Shown piece after piece: positions 14,192-14,286 of a DNA stretch of 14,286 nt. The notes under the pieces were generated by a model, which ran no database searches, had not been told where the DNA came from, and saw nothing but the letters and a program-made list of their open reading frames with translations. Position 1 is the first letter of the stretch; each line of letters starts with the position of its first letter. Source of the stretch: Candidatus Cardinium sp. cBcalN2 (lineage in GTDB: Bacteria; Bacteroidota; Bacteroidia; Cytophagales; Amoebophilaceae); assembly GCF_022810445.1 (NCBI RefSeq), contig NZ_JAACGD010000116.1:1-14286 (forward strand), read 5' to 3'. The position numbers and the translations under genes are program-made.

Positions 14192-14286
14192 AAAAATCAA
14201 GCCCTGGTAAAAAGTTGCGGAAAGCGCCCCTTACAGCTGGAAAAACAGAATCCACCCTGCGACATCCATTGAAGCTGTTTTTCTAT
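14192..14286. repeat. Left-half copy of dispersed palindromic repeat, cut by window end
   Basis: Bases 14192-14251 match 6975-7035 almost exactly (one missing base and three substitutions over 61 positions by my count), including AATCAAGCCCT, GGTAAAAAGTTGCGGAAAGC and ACAGCTGGAAAAACAGAAT. The sequence continues to the window edge, so the right half, if present, is not visible. This is the best evidence that the element near 7000 is a dispersed repeat. Confidence 0.75.

Overview
The window looks like a piece of chromosome from an AT-rich member of the Bacteroidota, most plausibly an Amoebophilaceae-type intracellular symbiont (Cardinium/Amoebophilus-like). The supporting evidence is as follows. 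Coding is A+T-rich with long A-tracts. No start codon has a convincing Shine-Dalgarno sequence. There is a good Bacteroidota-type promoter (TTG, 20 nt, TAnnTTTG) before rpsU. The rpsU-xerC pair is typical of this phylum, and intergenic spaces carry decayed insertion-sequence and palindromic repeat debris. The taxonomic call is inference: no rRNA gene lies in the window.

Layout. (1) 45-1022, minus: an LD-carboxypeptidase (S66 family) gene that is intact apart from one in-frame TGA where the family has Trp. (2) 1112-2971, plus: a compact unit of ogt (alkylated-DNA repair), a YfcE/MJ0936-type metallophosphoesterase and a TatD-family metal-dependent hydrolase, with a 4-bp overlap and a 13-bp gap. 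(3) 2972-4400: gene-poor, with an IS110-type transposase remnant, pieces of a dispersed repeat, and a lysine-rich predicted lipoprotein on the minus strand. (4) 4401-6110, plus: lnt, converging on nth (6279-6929, minus); the gap between them is almost entirely a 162-bp element with perfect 32-bp inverted terminal repeats. (5) 6930-7363: a large imperfect palindrome, then the rpsU promoter. (6) 7364-14112, plus: rpsU, xerC, two FtsX/MacB-type permeases, a membrane-fusion protein, an ABC ATPase and a TolC-type outer-membrane protein, followed by another copy of the palindromic repeat running off the end of the window.

How the genes fit together. The last five genes form a tripartite ABC exporter resembling MacAB-TolC, except that the ATPase is a separate LolD/MacB-like subunit and there are two different permease subunits. 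An efflux or export role across both membranes is likely; the substrate cannot be read from the sequence. Lnt, which finishes lipoprotein acylation, sits beside a predicted lipoprotein gene. The interrupted LD-carboxypeptidase would fit erosion of peptidoglycan turnover in a symbiont. nth and ogt are DNA-repair genes kept in a reduced genome.

I did not find a wholly new gene system. The least explained features are the repeat and palindrome families, the isolated Trp-to-TGA change, the two-permease exporter placed directly behind rpsU-xerC, and a recurrent AAATACAA leader motif before several starts.
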